A stretch of DNA of 64,000 nucleotides from SHZL01 sp963708905 (GTDB lineage Bacteria > Pseudomonadota > Gammaproteobacteria > Xanthomonadales > SZUA-36). A program made the position numbers and the translations under genes. The notes under the pieces are model-generated. The model searched no databases, was not told the origin of the DNA, and saw only the letters and a program-made list of their open reading frames with translations. The stretch lies in contig CAVPUV010000052.1 in the NCBI GenBank assembly GCA_963708905.1, forward strand, positions 62,001-126,000, given 5' to 3'. Shown piece by piece: positions 18,228 through 26,176 of this stretch (within the stretch, counting starts at the first letter, position 1; each line of letters begins with the position of its first letter).

Positions 18228-18356
18228 ATGCAGGCTGCAATCGAAGTTTTTTTAAACGGCATTTTTGGCGTCTTTATAGGTCTGGCCGTGCTGTATGTTG
18301 CCATCAAGGCCAATACCTTACTGGCCGGCCGGCAAGTGGATAAAAAGGAAGAATAA
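18228..18356 (+). CDS. gcdD: Small membrane subunit of the Na+-pumping decarboxylase (GcdD/MmdD-like)
   Basis: A 42-codon frame with GAGG upstream starts MQAAIEVFLNGIFGVFIGLA and has one transmembrane helix, then a short charged tail ending DKKEE. It sits 2 bp before gcdB, the usual place for the small delta/gamma subunit that anchors the carboxyltransferase to the membrane complex. Family assignment rests on size, topology and position rather than on conserved residues. Confidence 0.75.
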   Translation: MQAAIEVFLNGIFGVFIGLAVLYVAIKANTLLAGRQVDKKEE

Positions 18357-18358
18357 GC

Positions 18359-19462
18359 ATGGCATTTTTCGACAACATGGGCCTGTTGGCGCTCACGCCG
18401 GGCATGGTGTTCATGTGGGCCATCGGCCTGATACTGATTTACCTGGCGATTACCCGGCAGTATGAGCCGCTGTTGCTGCTGCCCATCGGTTTTGGCATCA
18501 TGCTGACCAATCTGCCACTCACTTACCTGATGGAACCGGGCGCGGGCCTGATCTGGCGCTTTTATCATTATGGCATCGAGTGGGAGGTCATCCCGCCGCT
18601 GATTTTTCTGGGACTGGGTGCACTGACGGATTTCGGCGCCATGCTGTCGCAACCGCGGTTGATATTTCTCGGAGCGGCGGCGCAGGTGGGTGTCTATATA
18701 ACATTTTTTGTCGCCTATGCCATGGGTTTCACTTTGGAAGAGGCCGCAACCATCGGCATCATCGGTGGTGCGGATGGACCCACGACCATTTACCTGTCGG
18801 CCAAGCTGGCACCGCAACTGCTGGGCGCCTGTGCCGTGGCGGCCTATTCCTATATGGCCATGGTGCCGCTGATCATGCCCCCCATCATGAAGCTGCTGAC
18901 CACCGAGGCCGAGCGCAAAATAAGGATGAAGAAAGGCCGCAAGGTCACGACCAGGGAAAAACAGGTCTTTCCGCTGCTGGCCGCCATGGTGATCATCCTG
19001 CTGGTGCCGGCTTCGGCGCCACTGATCGCGATGTTCATGCTGGGCAATCTGTTCCGCGAATCCAAAGTGGTGGAACGCTTGAATGAAGCCGCGCAAAACG
19101 CTTTGATGAATATCGTCACCATTTTTCTCGGCGTCAGTATCGGCGCCAGCATGAACGCGGAAAATTTTCTGCGCAAAGATAGTATTTTCATCTTCTTTCT
19201 GGGTTTATTTGCATTCAGTGTCAGCACCGCCAGCGGTATACTGTTTGCCAAGTTCATGAATTTGTTCACCAGCAATAAAATCAATCCCCTGATAGGCGCG
19301 GCGGGTGTATCCGCCGTGCCCATGGCAGCACGTGTGGTACAAAAAGTAGGGGCCAGCGCAGACAAACAGAATTATCTGCTCATGTTTGCCATGGGTCCCA
19401 ACATCGCCGGCGTGATCGGAACCGCGATTGCGGCCGGCATATTCATCTCAATCCTGAAATAG
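18359..19462 (+). CDS. gcdB: Na+-translocating decarboxylase beta subunit
   Basis: The 367-residue membrane protein has the OadB/MmdB/GcdB signature IIGGADGPTTIYLSAKLAP. Asp139 corresponds to the intramembrane aspartate needed for Na+ transport. Many helices surround it, with a shared C-terminal GVSAVPMAARVVQKVGASA motif. It decarboxylates carboxybiotin and exports sodium ions. Position between the small subunit and the biotin carrier completes the pump. Confidence 0.95.
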   Translation: MAFFDNMGLLALTPGMVFMWAIGLILIYLAITRQYEPLLLLPIGFGIMLTNLPLTYLMEPGAGLIWRFYHYGIEWEVIPPLIFLGLGALTDFGAMLSQPRLIFLGAAAQVGVYITFFVAYAMGFTLEEAATIGIIGGADGPTTIYLSAKLAPQLLGACAVAAYSYMAMVPLIMPPIMKLLTTEAERKIRMKKGRKVTTREKQVFPLLAAMVIILLVPASAPLIAMFMLGNLFRESKVVERLNEAAQNALMNIVTIFLGVSIGASMNAENFLRKDSIFIFFLGLFAFSVSTASGILFAKFMNLFTSNKINPLIGAAGVSAVPMAARVVQKVGASADKQNYLLMFAMGPNIAGVIGTAIAAGIFISILK

Positions 19463-19472
19463 GGGTAGCAGC

Positions 19473-19694
19473 ATGGCTACAGAAGTTCTGGTTCCATTGG
19501 CAGGAAGCATTTGGCAAGTGCTCGTCAAGGTCGGTGACGAAGTCGATGCCGATGACGAGTTGATCATCATTGAAGCGCTTAAAATGGAGAACCCGGTTTA
19601 TGCACCCTGCGCCGGCACGGTGTCCGAAATACGGGTGAAGAAAGGCGATATCGTCGAGGACGATGAAGTGCTTCTGACCATAGAAGAAAAGTGA
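19473..19694 (+). CDS. gcdC: Biotin carboxyl carrier subunit of the decarboxylase
   Basis: The 73-residue protein is a bare biotinyl domain with the acceptor Lys37 in EALKMEN. The more usual motif is EAMKM, so the Met before Lys is replaced by Leu. It lacks the long Ala/Pro linker found in Acidaminococcus GcdC. It carries CO2 from GcdA to GcdB. The ribosome site is weak (GGGGTAGCAGC) and the gene starts 10 bp after gcdB. Confidence 0.9.
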   Translation: MATEVLVPLAGSIWQVLVKVGDEVDADDELIIIEALKMENPVYAPCAGTVSEIRVKKGDIVEDDEVLLTIEEK

Positions 19695-19719
19695 TGGGTA
19701 AATTTGAGGAAATAGCAGC

Positions 19720-20877
19720 ATGAATTTTGATTTGACGGAACAACAGACTTTGGTGCAGGACACGGCCAGGCGTTTCGCCCTGGAGGAAATTGCGCCCACG
19801 CTGGAAACGGAAGAAAAAAACCATGAATTCCGCCAGCAGCGGGTGGCGCTGATGGGGGAACTGGGTTTCCTGTCCTGCGTGTTGCCGGAAGAACTGGGTG
19901 GCAATGGCATGGGATTTCTGGAATCCGTCCTGATGGCAGAGCAGGTGGCCAAAGTCTCCGCTTCCTGGCGCCTGCCGTTTAACATGCAAAACCTCGGTGC
20001 GCCCTTGTCCGTGGCCAAATGGGGCACGGATGAACAGAAGCAGAAGTACATTCCCGGCTGGATCAATGGCACGAAAATGGGCTTTTTTGCCATGACCGAG
20101 CCCAATACCGGCTCCGATGTATCGAGCATGAAGACCCATGCCATCGACAGAGGCGACCACTGGGAGCTGCATGGCAGCAAGTTATGGATTACCAATGCTC
20201 ACGTGGGTGATGCCGGCTTGCTATACGCCTACACAGACCGGGAAAAGGGCAACAAGGGAATGTCCTGTTTCATCCTCGAACCCAAGAATCTGGACGGTTG
20301 CACAGCCAGGCCCATAGAGACCAAGCTGGGTTTGCATTGTTCGCCGACGGGTGAGTTCACCTTTGCGGGCGCCAAAATTCCCAAGGACGCACTGCTGGGC
20401 GAGCTCAATGAAGGCTTCAAGATGTGTATGTGGCAGTTGGGAAATACGCGCATAGGCTGTGCGGCCGGTGCGCTGGGTGTGGCGGGTGGCGCGCTGGATC
20501 TGGCCATCAACTATGCCAACGAGCGGTCCCAGTTTGGCAAGCCCATTGCAAAACACCAGATGGTGCAGGCACAGATTGCCGAAATGGTGGTGGAACACCG
20601 TGCGGCGCAAATGCTGGTGTACCACGCAGCCTGGTTGAAGGACCAGGGCAAGCCGAATCAGTATGAGACTTCGATCGCAAAACTGGCGGCATCGGAAGCC
20701 GCGGTGCATGCTGCCAACGAGTGCATGAAAATCTTCGGTTCCTATGGCTTTTCATCCGAGTATGCCGCGGAACGATTTTACCGGGATGCCAAATCCCTGC
20801 AGGTGGTGGAAGGCACGTCCAACATTCAAAAGATGATTATCTCGGGTATCGCCTGCGGGTTTACCAGCAACCGTTAA
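19720..20877 (+). CDS. Acyl-CoA dehydrogenase, probable non-decarboxylating glutaryl-CoA dehydrogenase
   Basis: The 385-residue flavoprotein has standard acyl-CoA dehydrogenase motifs (FFAMTEPNTGSDVSSMKT and WITNAHVGD). The catalytic base is Glu364 in QVVEGTSNIQ. The residue before it is Val363, where most relatives and decarboxylating glutaryl-CoA dehydrogenases have Tyr. Arg84 in ASWRLPF aligns with the arginine that holds the glutaryl carboxylate, and Ala77 takes the place of the glutamate seven residues earlier. From memory, non-decarboxylating anaerobic enzymes show this Tyr-to-Val pattern. Product glutaconyl-CoA would feed the decarboxylase encoded just upstream. Confidence 0.82.
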   Translation: MNFDLTEQQTLVQDTARRFALEEIAPTLETEEKNHEFRQQRVALMGELGFLSCVLPEELGGNGMGFLESVLMAEQVAKVSASWRLPFNMQNLGAPLSVAKWGTDEQKQKYIPGWINGTKMGFFAMTEPNTGSDVSSMKTHAIDRGDHWELHGSKLWITNAHVGDAGLLYAYTDREKGNKGMSCFILEPKNLDGCTARPIETKLGLHCSPTGEFTFAGAKIPKDALLGELNEGFKMCMWQLGNTRIGCAAGALGVAGGALDLAINYANERSQFGKPIAKHQMVQAQIAEMVVEHRAAQMLVYHAAWLKDQGKPNQYETSIAKLAASEAAVHAANECMKIFGSYGFSSEYAAERFYRDAKSLQVVEGTSNIQKMIISGIACGFTSNR

Positions 20878-20913
20878 ACCCGGAAAGTGGGCATCCGGTA
20901 GAGGAGTAGAGCC

Positions 20914-22014
20914 ATGTCACCTGCTGCCAGCCAACCGGCGTCAAGCGATTTTCTCGGCGCGGCCGATCCGGCCAGGCTGTTTGTCATTGGTGGCATGTTG
21001 CTGGTGATCGCCGGCATGCTTTTCGGTGATCTCTATGCCGTATTCATCATGCACCCCAATAACGGCACCATCGGCGGTGAACTGGGCGCGGCGGTTTCCG
21101 CTGCCGCGGCCGGTGATGCAAACAGCGTATTCGGCCATTTCAGCGTCATCGGTGGTTTGCTGGAAAATGCGGGCACCAAGAAAGACGCCCACGTACACAT
21201 GATTCATGCCGGCTACGTGGCGTTTCTGCTGGCTTTCCTGCAGCCATGGGTGGCCCTGGCGCCCAGGTCCAAACTGCTGTTGGCCAAAACGTTTCTTTGG
21301 GCCGCGGTGGTGTTGCCCGTGGCCATATTCCTCATCCATTACGTCGGATTGGTGTACAGCCCCTTGCAGAGCATTGGTTGGGCCAGCATTTTTGCCGACC
21401 TTGCCGGCCTGGTATTGGCCCTGGTCCTGGTGGTCGAGCTGGCCGGAATAGGGCGCACCATGCGCGGGCGCGGTGAGCGACAGGGAGCCATCATTCAGCT
21501 TGTTGAAAGGAACAGCCGTACCCTGCTCGCCGGCGGCATCCTGCTGCTGCTGGCGGGCTTTCTGTTTGGCGCGTATTACGCCGGCGTTCATATGCAGGAG
21601 CACGGGCGCCGTGAGTTGGCCATTCTTGGTGAGCTCATGCAGCAGGCATCCGCCGGGGATGGCGCAGCGGTGAACCAGGGGCTGAGCGCTTACGGCGGTT
21701 TGCAGGCGGAGCGGGGCGTGATGATCGCAGCCCATGCGCATGTCATCGAATTCGGCCTGCTGGCGCTGATGATGGCCATTGCTCAACCCTACGTATTCCT
21801 GCGCCGTGCCTGGCGCCGCCGGCTGGTGTGGATGATGCTGGGCGGCGCGGCGGCGCTGCCGGCAGCCGTTTATGCGGAGATGTGGTACGGGCTGGTGGCC
21901 GGTGGCGTGGCGGATTTCGCCGGCCTCATGCTGATCGTGTCCCTGTTCGGGATGTTCATCGGCGTGTTGCGCCATACCGGAAAAGTGGATGCGACAGAGG
22001 GGGATGAGGCATGA
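20914..22014 (+). CDS. Unknown membrane protein with two copies of an HxH module
   Basis: The 366-residue protein consists of two related halves of about 170 residues, each with about four helices. Each half starts with a Gly-rich first helix (GGMLLVIAGMLFGDLYA; GGILLLLAGFLFGAYYA). Next come an Ala/Gly/Asp loop and a His motif at the next helix (DAHVHMIHAGYVAFLLAFLQ; AAHAHVIEFGLLALMMAIAQ). The next gene encodes a third copy. The paired histidines at a membrane edge would suit heme or metal binding, but I know no family for it. It starts 36 bp after the acyl-CoA dehydrogenase and overlaps the next gene by 4 bp. Confidence 0.75.
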   Translation: MSPAASQPASSDFLGAADPARLFVIGGMLLVIAGMLFGDLYAVFIMHPNNGTIGGELGAAVSAAAAGDANSVFGHFSVIGGLLENAGTKKDAHVHMIHAGYVAFLLAFLQPWVALAPRSKLLLAKTFLWAAVVLPVAIFLIHYVGLVYSPLQSIGWASIFADLAGLVLALVLVVELAGIGRTMRGRGERQGAIIQLVERNSRTLLAGGILLLLAGFLFGAYYAGVHMQEHGRRELAILGELMQQASAGDGAAVNQGLSAYGGLQAERGVMIAAHAHVIEFGLLALMMAIAQPYVFLRRAWRRRLVWMMLGGAAALPAAVYAEMWYGLVAGGVADFAGLMLIVSLFGMFIGVLRHTGKVDATEGDEA

Positions 22015-22511
22015 CGGGATCGCAAAAAATTCTGTTGTCTGCCGGCCTCGCTCTGACCATCCTGGGCATGGCATACGGTTTTTGGTATGCGCTGGTGGAT
22101 GAACATCCGACCCTGCAGCACATGGGCGTGTCCCTGGCCAGTGCCTTTGCCGAAGTCGCCGCGGGGGAAATGGGTCAGGCCCGCGAGTCTCTGCAAGCCT
22201 ATGGCGCGACCCGCTTCGAATACCTCCGCGATGTCCACACCCATAGCCACCTGGCGGCGCTCAGTACTCTGCTGCTGGTGCTGGGACTGTTTTTCAAGCA
22301 GTTGGCATTCACCGAACGGGTCAGAGTATACTTGGCGTCGCTTCTGGTTTTCGGGACGGTGACACTGCCGCTGGGGTCCTTCCTGGAAATGTTTTTTTCC
22401 GGCCCGGTGCCAGCGGTTCTGGCCTTGCTCGGGGCAATATGTGTCATTGCCGGCCTCGCGGTTGCTGCCGCCGGCCTGCTGTTGCCGGCCTCGACAAGGC
22501 GGACAGATTGA
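22011..22511 (+). CDS. Unknown membrane protein, single copy of the same HxH module
   Basis: The 166-residue protein has four helices and aligns with each half of the preceding protein: SAGLALTILGMAYGFWYA, an AAGEMGQARESLQAYGA loop, then DVHTHSHLAALSTLLLVLG and a TLPLGSFLEM segment. The ATG overlaps the previous stop by 4 bp, which implies co-translation and probably a complex. No known function. The His motif is conserved as DVHTH. Confidence 0.72.
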   Translation: MTGSQKILLSAGLALTILGMAYGFWYALVDEHPTLQHMGVSLASAFAEVAAGEMGQARESLQAYGATRFEYLRDVHTHSHLAALSTLLLVLGLFFKQLAFTERVRVYLASLLVFGTVTLPLGSFLEMFFSGPVPAVLALLGAICVIAGLAVAAAGLLLPASTRRTD

Positions 22512-22543
22512 TGGCGTTAACTCCGCATCACCTGATTTGCTGA

Positions 22544-23776
22544 ATGTCTGCATTTGCAGGCGAACTTCACACGGCCACCAGACTGGCGAAAACCATGGGT
22601 ACAACCGCTAAAGCAGCTGCTTTCGATCGCTGGATCCGCAGCAGCTTCAGAGACATGAATACCGAGCTCGAGGAAATTTACTTCGCCCAGGACAACAGGG
22701 CGGCGGTGCAATCGGTGGGCGGGCCCATCAAATCGCGGCTGCAGGAAGAAGGCAGGAATCATATCGCCGGCCTGCTGCATGAAGGCAACACGGATGAAGG
22801 TTTTGACCCCGGTTTTGACTTGCTGGGCAATGTGGGTCTGTACATGGGCGCATGCCGCAGGCATGAAATTACCGAGCCGTCACGCGAACGGACATCACCC
22901 CTGATCGAAGCCTCGGCACTGGCTCTGCAATTGGGGGCATCGCTGGGTGTCACGCCACGTTTTGCCACCAGTCATCTGGCGACGCACAATTTTGCCCTGC
23001 GTGGCAGCTACAAAAGCTTTACCTCGCTGGCAGCGGAGTATCTGTTTCTCGAATACAACACGCGCGGGGTACTGGCTTACAAGCGGGCAGCGGACGCATT
23101 GGTGCGCATTTTGCCATTGGGCGTTTCCCATCCGGTCACTTACGATCTGCTGGCGGCGGCAAGAGATGCGCTGATGGACGTCATCCAGTTCAACCAGGCG
23201 CTTTATGAAAAACTGGACAGGGACCGTTTCTTTTATTGTGTCCGTCCCTATTACAAGCCCTACCGTGTCGGACCGAATGAATACCGGGGTGCAAATGCCG
23301 GCGACTTCGCGGGCATCAATGAAATCGACCTGTTGCTGGGTTTGTGCAGCGCGGATAACCTGTCTTACTCGCAACTGTTGGTCGACAAATTCCTCTATAT
23401 GATGCCCGAAGACCAGTCACGGCTGCGCGATGTGATGCGGCGCCGGAGCCTGTTGGACAGCTTTCTCGAACTATTGCCATCTGACGGTACGGAAAAGTGG
23501 TGGCAAAAGAATGCGCGGATGTTTCTCGATGTCTGTGCTGCGCACGGTCAGTCGGCGGCACAGCACCATGATCAACTGGTCAATAAATTCATCGAAGACC
23601 CGGCCAGGGCGCTGCCGGCTGAATATCTCAAAAACATTACTGCCAGCGGCCCACCGCTGGATGTGCTGCTGCGCTCATTGGAAAAATTACGTGATCTGAG
23701 GCTTGCTGCCGATCGCGCTGATATCCCGAGCCGTTATGCCGATATTCAACGGCTCAGGCGGCATCTGGGGTTATGA
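22544..23776 (+). CDS. PrnB-family heme-dependent oxygenase-like protein (DUF1864)
   Basis: The 410-residue protein matches the PrnB (monodechloroaminopyrrolnitrin synthase) family of the tryptophan/indoleamine dioxygenase superfamily. Recognised stretches include FRDMNTELEEIYFAQDNRAA, VQSVGGPIKSRLQEEGR, LGASLGVTPRFATSHLATHN and FYCVRPYYKPYRVGPNEYRG. A helix with His341-His342 (AAQHHDQLVNKF) is a plausible position for the proximal heme ligand. PrnB itself rearranges 7-chlorotryptophan in pyrrolnitrin synthesis; no other prn gene is present here. The substrate is therefore unknown, with an aromatic amino acid or indole the best guess. An internal ATG at 22595 is an alternative start. Confidence 0.82.
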   Translation: MSAFAGELHTATRLAKTMGTTAKAAAFDRWIRSSFRDMNTELEEIYFAQDNRAAVQSVGGPIKSRLQEEGRNHIAGLLHEGNTDEGFDPGFDLLGNVGLYMGACRRHEITEPSRERTSPLIEASALALQLGASLGVTPRFATSHLATHNFALRGSYKSFTSLAAEYLFLEYNTRGVLAYKRAADALVRILPLGVSHPVTYDLLAAARDALMDVIQFNQALYEKLDRDRFFYCVRPYYKPYRVGPNEYRGANAGDFAGINEIDLLLGLCSADNLSYSQLLVDKFLYMMPEDQSRLRDVMRRRSLLDSFLELLPSDGTEKWWQKNARMFLDVCAAHGQSAAQHHDQLVNKFIEDPARALPAEYLKNITASGPPLDVLLRSLEKLRDLRLAADRADIPSRYADIQRLRRHLGL

Positions 23777-23782
23777 TGGAAT

Positions 23783-23802
23783 ATATATGAGATGTCATGT
23801 AA
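23783..23802 (+). promoter_or_regulatory. MarR-like operator candidate, site 1
   Basis: The 20-bp sequence ATATATGAGATGTCATGTAA forms half-sites ATATATG and CATGTAA around a 6-bp spacer. It closely matches site 2 at 29436-29455. A -10-like TAATAT lies at 23800-23805, so the site would overlap the promoter of the PLP gene at 23863. Confidence 0.5.
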
Positions 23803-23862
23803 TATCGCACGAGAAGGCTGAAATACACGCCGCATGAAGTTTCAATACATCTAAAGGTAGTT

Positions 23863-25104
23863 ATGCATACGAATTATATTGACGAACACCTGGACGCGAT
23901 CCGCGGTGAGTTCAAGTTACTGGACCACTGGGTCTATCTGAATGCGGCGGACCAGATGATCCCCGGCAATTACTGGCTGGCGGCGGTGCGCGATTTCTAT
24001 AATTTCGTTGAATATGGCCGCATGGAAGATATCCCGACCGCGGACATTGCCACGCATCCGTTTTTGCTCGCTGCCTGGAATGAAAGCATAGAACGCAGCG
24101 CAAAGTTTATTAACGCCGACAAGGACGAAGTGACCAATGCCTACCGTCCCGCGATAACCGCAAACCTGATCCTGTATAACATGTTCGAATGGCACCGGGG
24201 CGACAACGTCGTCATTACCGATCTGTCTTACCCTTCGATACCCTATATTCTGCAGGATCTGAAACGCCGCTATGGCCTTGAAATCCGTGTCGTGCGCAAC
24301 GTCAACGGCGAGATTCTGATGGAAGACCTGGAAAAGCAGGTGGATGGCAATACACGCATGGTCATCGTTGATCGCACCACGGCATTCTGCGGCTTTACGT
24401 TTGATATGAAAGAGGTGTGCCGGATTGCCCATGCCCAGGGCGCGCTGGTTCTGGACGACGCCATGCAGACGTTGGGCGCGGTGGATATAGACGTCAAGGA
24501 TGATGACGTCGATATGCTCATATCCGGCGCCTATAAATGGCAATGCGGGCCGGAAGGGGCGGGGCTGTTTTATATCAAGCGTGCGGTCATGGACCGGATC
24601 GATGCGCGCTATCGCAATTACATCTGGGCGGATTTCCCCGGAGGCATCCCGTTTGCTGACAAGGATCACGATACACTGCTGAGTTGGGAATATCCGCCAG
24701 TCAAAACTGCCAATCAGTTTTCACAGGACGTGACCATAGGCCCGGCCTTGTTTGGCTGGATCGCGACCTTGAAGTTCTATGAAAAGATCGGCATCAAAAA
24801 CGTGGAAGAACGTGTGCGCCGGCTGGGCGGTTATACGATCGACCGTCTGCAGGAAATTGGCTGTACCATTACCAGTCCCACGGACCCGGCAAAACGGCAC
24901 GGTTTGATTACCTATACCACGGGTGATTACGCCAGGGACAGCGCTTTTTTTCAGCGCTGTGCCGCACCCGGCCGTTGTATGAAACCCGTCAAAATCTCCA
25001 TGCGCGCGCTGGGCGGGATCGGCAACCTGCGCATCAGCGCCCATTTCTTCAACACGGAAGAAGACATCGATTACCTGGTAGCCCTGCAAAAGAAGATGCT
25101 TTGA
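23863..25104 (+). CDS. Class V aminotransferase-fold PLP enzyme
   Basis: The 413-residue fold-type I enzyme has the PLP-contacting Asp in LDDAMQTLGAVDIDV and the Schiff-base lysine in SGAYKWQCGPEGAGLFY. The class V family includes kynureninase, isopenicillin-N epimerase-like proteins and cysteine desulfurases, so the reaction could be C-C lysis, transamination or epimerisation. It lies 86 bp downstream of the PrnB-like gene behind its own operator-like site and 19 bp before an LLM flavin gene. A related PLP gene is at 27580-28737. Confidence 0.85.
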   Translation: MHTNYIDEHLDAIRGEFKLLDHWVYLNAADQMIPGNYWLAAVRDFYNFVEYGRMEDIPTADIATHPFLLAAWNESIERSAKFINADKDEVTNAYRPAITANLILYNMFEWHRGDNVVITDLSYPSIPYILQDLKRRYGLEIRVVRNVNGEILMEDLEKQVDGNTRMVIVDRTTAFCGFTFDMKEVCRIAHAQGALVLDDAMQTLGAVDIDVKDDDVDMLISGAYKWQCGPEGAGLFYIKRAVMDRIDARYRNYIWADFPGGIPFADKDHDTLLSWEYPPVKTANQFSQDVTIGPALFGWIATLKFYEKIGIKNVEERVRRLGGYTIDRLQEIGCTITSPTDPAKRHGLITYTTGDYARDSAFFQRCAAPGRCMKPVKISMRALGGIGNLRISAHFFNTEEDIDYLVALQKKML

Positions 25105-25123
25105 TTTCCACGGAGAGGATACG

Positions 25124-26119
25124 ATGAAATTCGGCGTTCGACTGATCGGATACCTGGGCAATGCGCGTGAACTGCTCCGCCTGGCGGTGCTGGCCGAGCA
25201 AGCCGGATTTGATGACGTATGGTTTCCTCATGACACCTTCATGGGCAATACCTGGGTGCTCACCAGCGCGGTTGCCACACACACTTCGCGTATCCGCATC
25301 GGCAGCGTGGGGACCAATCCCTACACCACCAACCCGGCGGAAATTGCGACTTATATTGCGACGCTGGATGAGCTGTCCGCTGGCCGCGCCGTACTGGGCC
25401 TGGGGTTGCATACCGAGAAGATGGTGCAGTGGACCGGCCTGGACGCGAGCGATTATCTGCCGCGCACCCGCGAGGCGGTGGCCATCATCCGGGCGCTGTT
25501 ACGCGGCGAAGTCGTGGCCTTCCAGGGTCAAGCATTTCAGTGGACCGAACAATGTTATCTGCGCTTCAAGCCTTACCGCAATGCGGTGCCGATTTATGTC
25601 TGTGCCTTTGGTGCGGAATACCTGGCCCTGAGTGGCGCCATCGGCGACGGCAGCCTGCCGATGATTACACCCCCGGAATCCGCGACCTACATGGTCAAGG
25701 CGATCACGGCCGGCGCCCGCGCGGCCGGGCGTGATCCAGCCGAGGTGGATATTGCCGGCTGCGGGTGGCTGTCGCTGTCACGCAATCGCGCGGAGGCGAC
25801 AAACGTCCTGCGCCAGATGGTCAGCTACTTTGGCCCTTACCTGGAAGCGCCAGCCCTGGCAACGATCGGCCTTACGCCGGGAGATTTCGAAGTTATCGGA
25901 GGTCACGTGGAGGCAGGCCGGTACGATGAAGCCGCAAGTCTGGTGACCGATCAAATGACCGACCTGGCGATCCGGGGCACCCCTGAAGACGTCATCCGGC
26001 GGATAGAAGCCCTGGCTGCCATGGGGATCACCCAGGTCAACCTGGGCGGTCCCTTGGGGCCGGACGCTGCTGAAGCCATACGCCTGATGGGCGCGAGCGT
26101 CATTCCGTACTTTGCTTGA
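25124..26119 (+). CDS. LLM-class flavin-dependent oxidoreductase
   Basis: The 331-residue TIM-barrel protein belongs to the bacterial luciferase-like group. Visible motifs are VLAEQAGFDDVWFPHDTFMG, RIRIGSVGTNPYTTNPAEIA and GRAVLGLGLHTE. It uses FMN or F420 to oxidise or reduce small substrates. GGAGAGG lies a few bases before the ATG. It is probably in one transcript with the PLP gene before it. Cofactor choice cannot be settled by eye. Confidence 0.87.
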   Translation: MKFGVRLIGYLGNARELLRLAVLAEQAGFDDVWFPHDTFMGNTWVLTSAVATHTSRIRIGSVGTNPYTTNPAEIATYIATLDELSAGRAVLGLGLHTEKMVQWTGLDASDYLPRTREAVAIIRALLRGEVVAFQGQAFQWTEQCYLRFKPYRNAVPIYVCAFGAEYLALSGAIGDGSLPMITPPESATYMVKAITAGARAAGRDPAEVDIAGCGWLSLSRNRAEATNVLRQMVSYFGPYLEAPALATIGLTPGDFEVIGGHVEAGRYDEAASLVTDQMTDLAIRGTPEDVIRRIEALAAMGITQVNLGGPLGPDAAEAIRLMGASVIPYFA

Positions 26120-26176
26120 ACCGCCGCAACCATGCTTTTTGCACAATCGAATTCATGCGCGCCTTGCCGTCGGCGG

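Noticed and set aside
20914..22511. Assignment of the HxH membrane proteins to heme-copper oxidases or NorB
   Set aside because: The helix number and the lack of further conserved histidines do not fit; only the local HxH at a helix start is similar.
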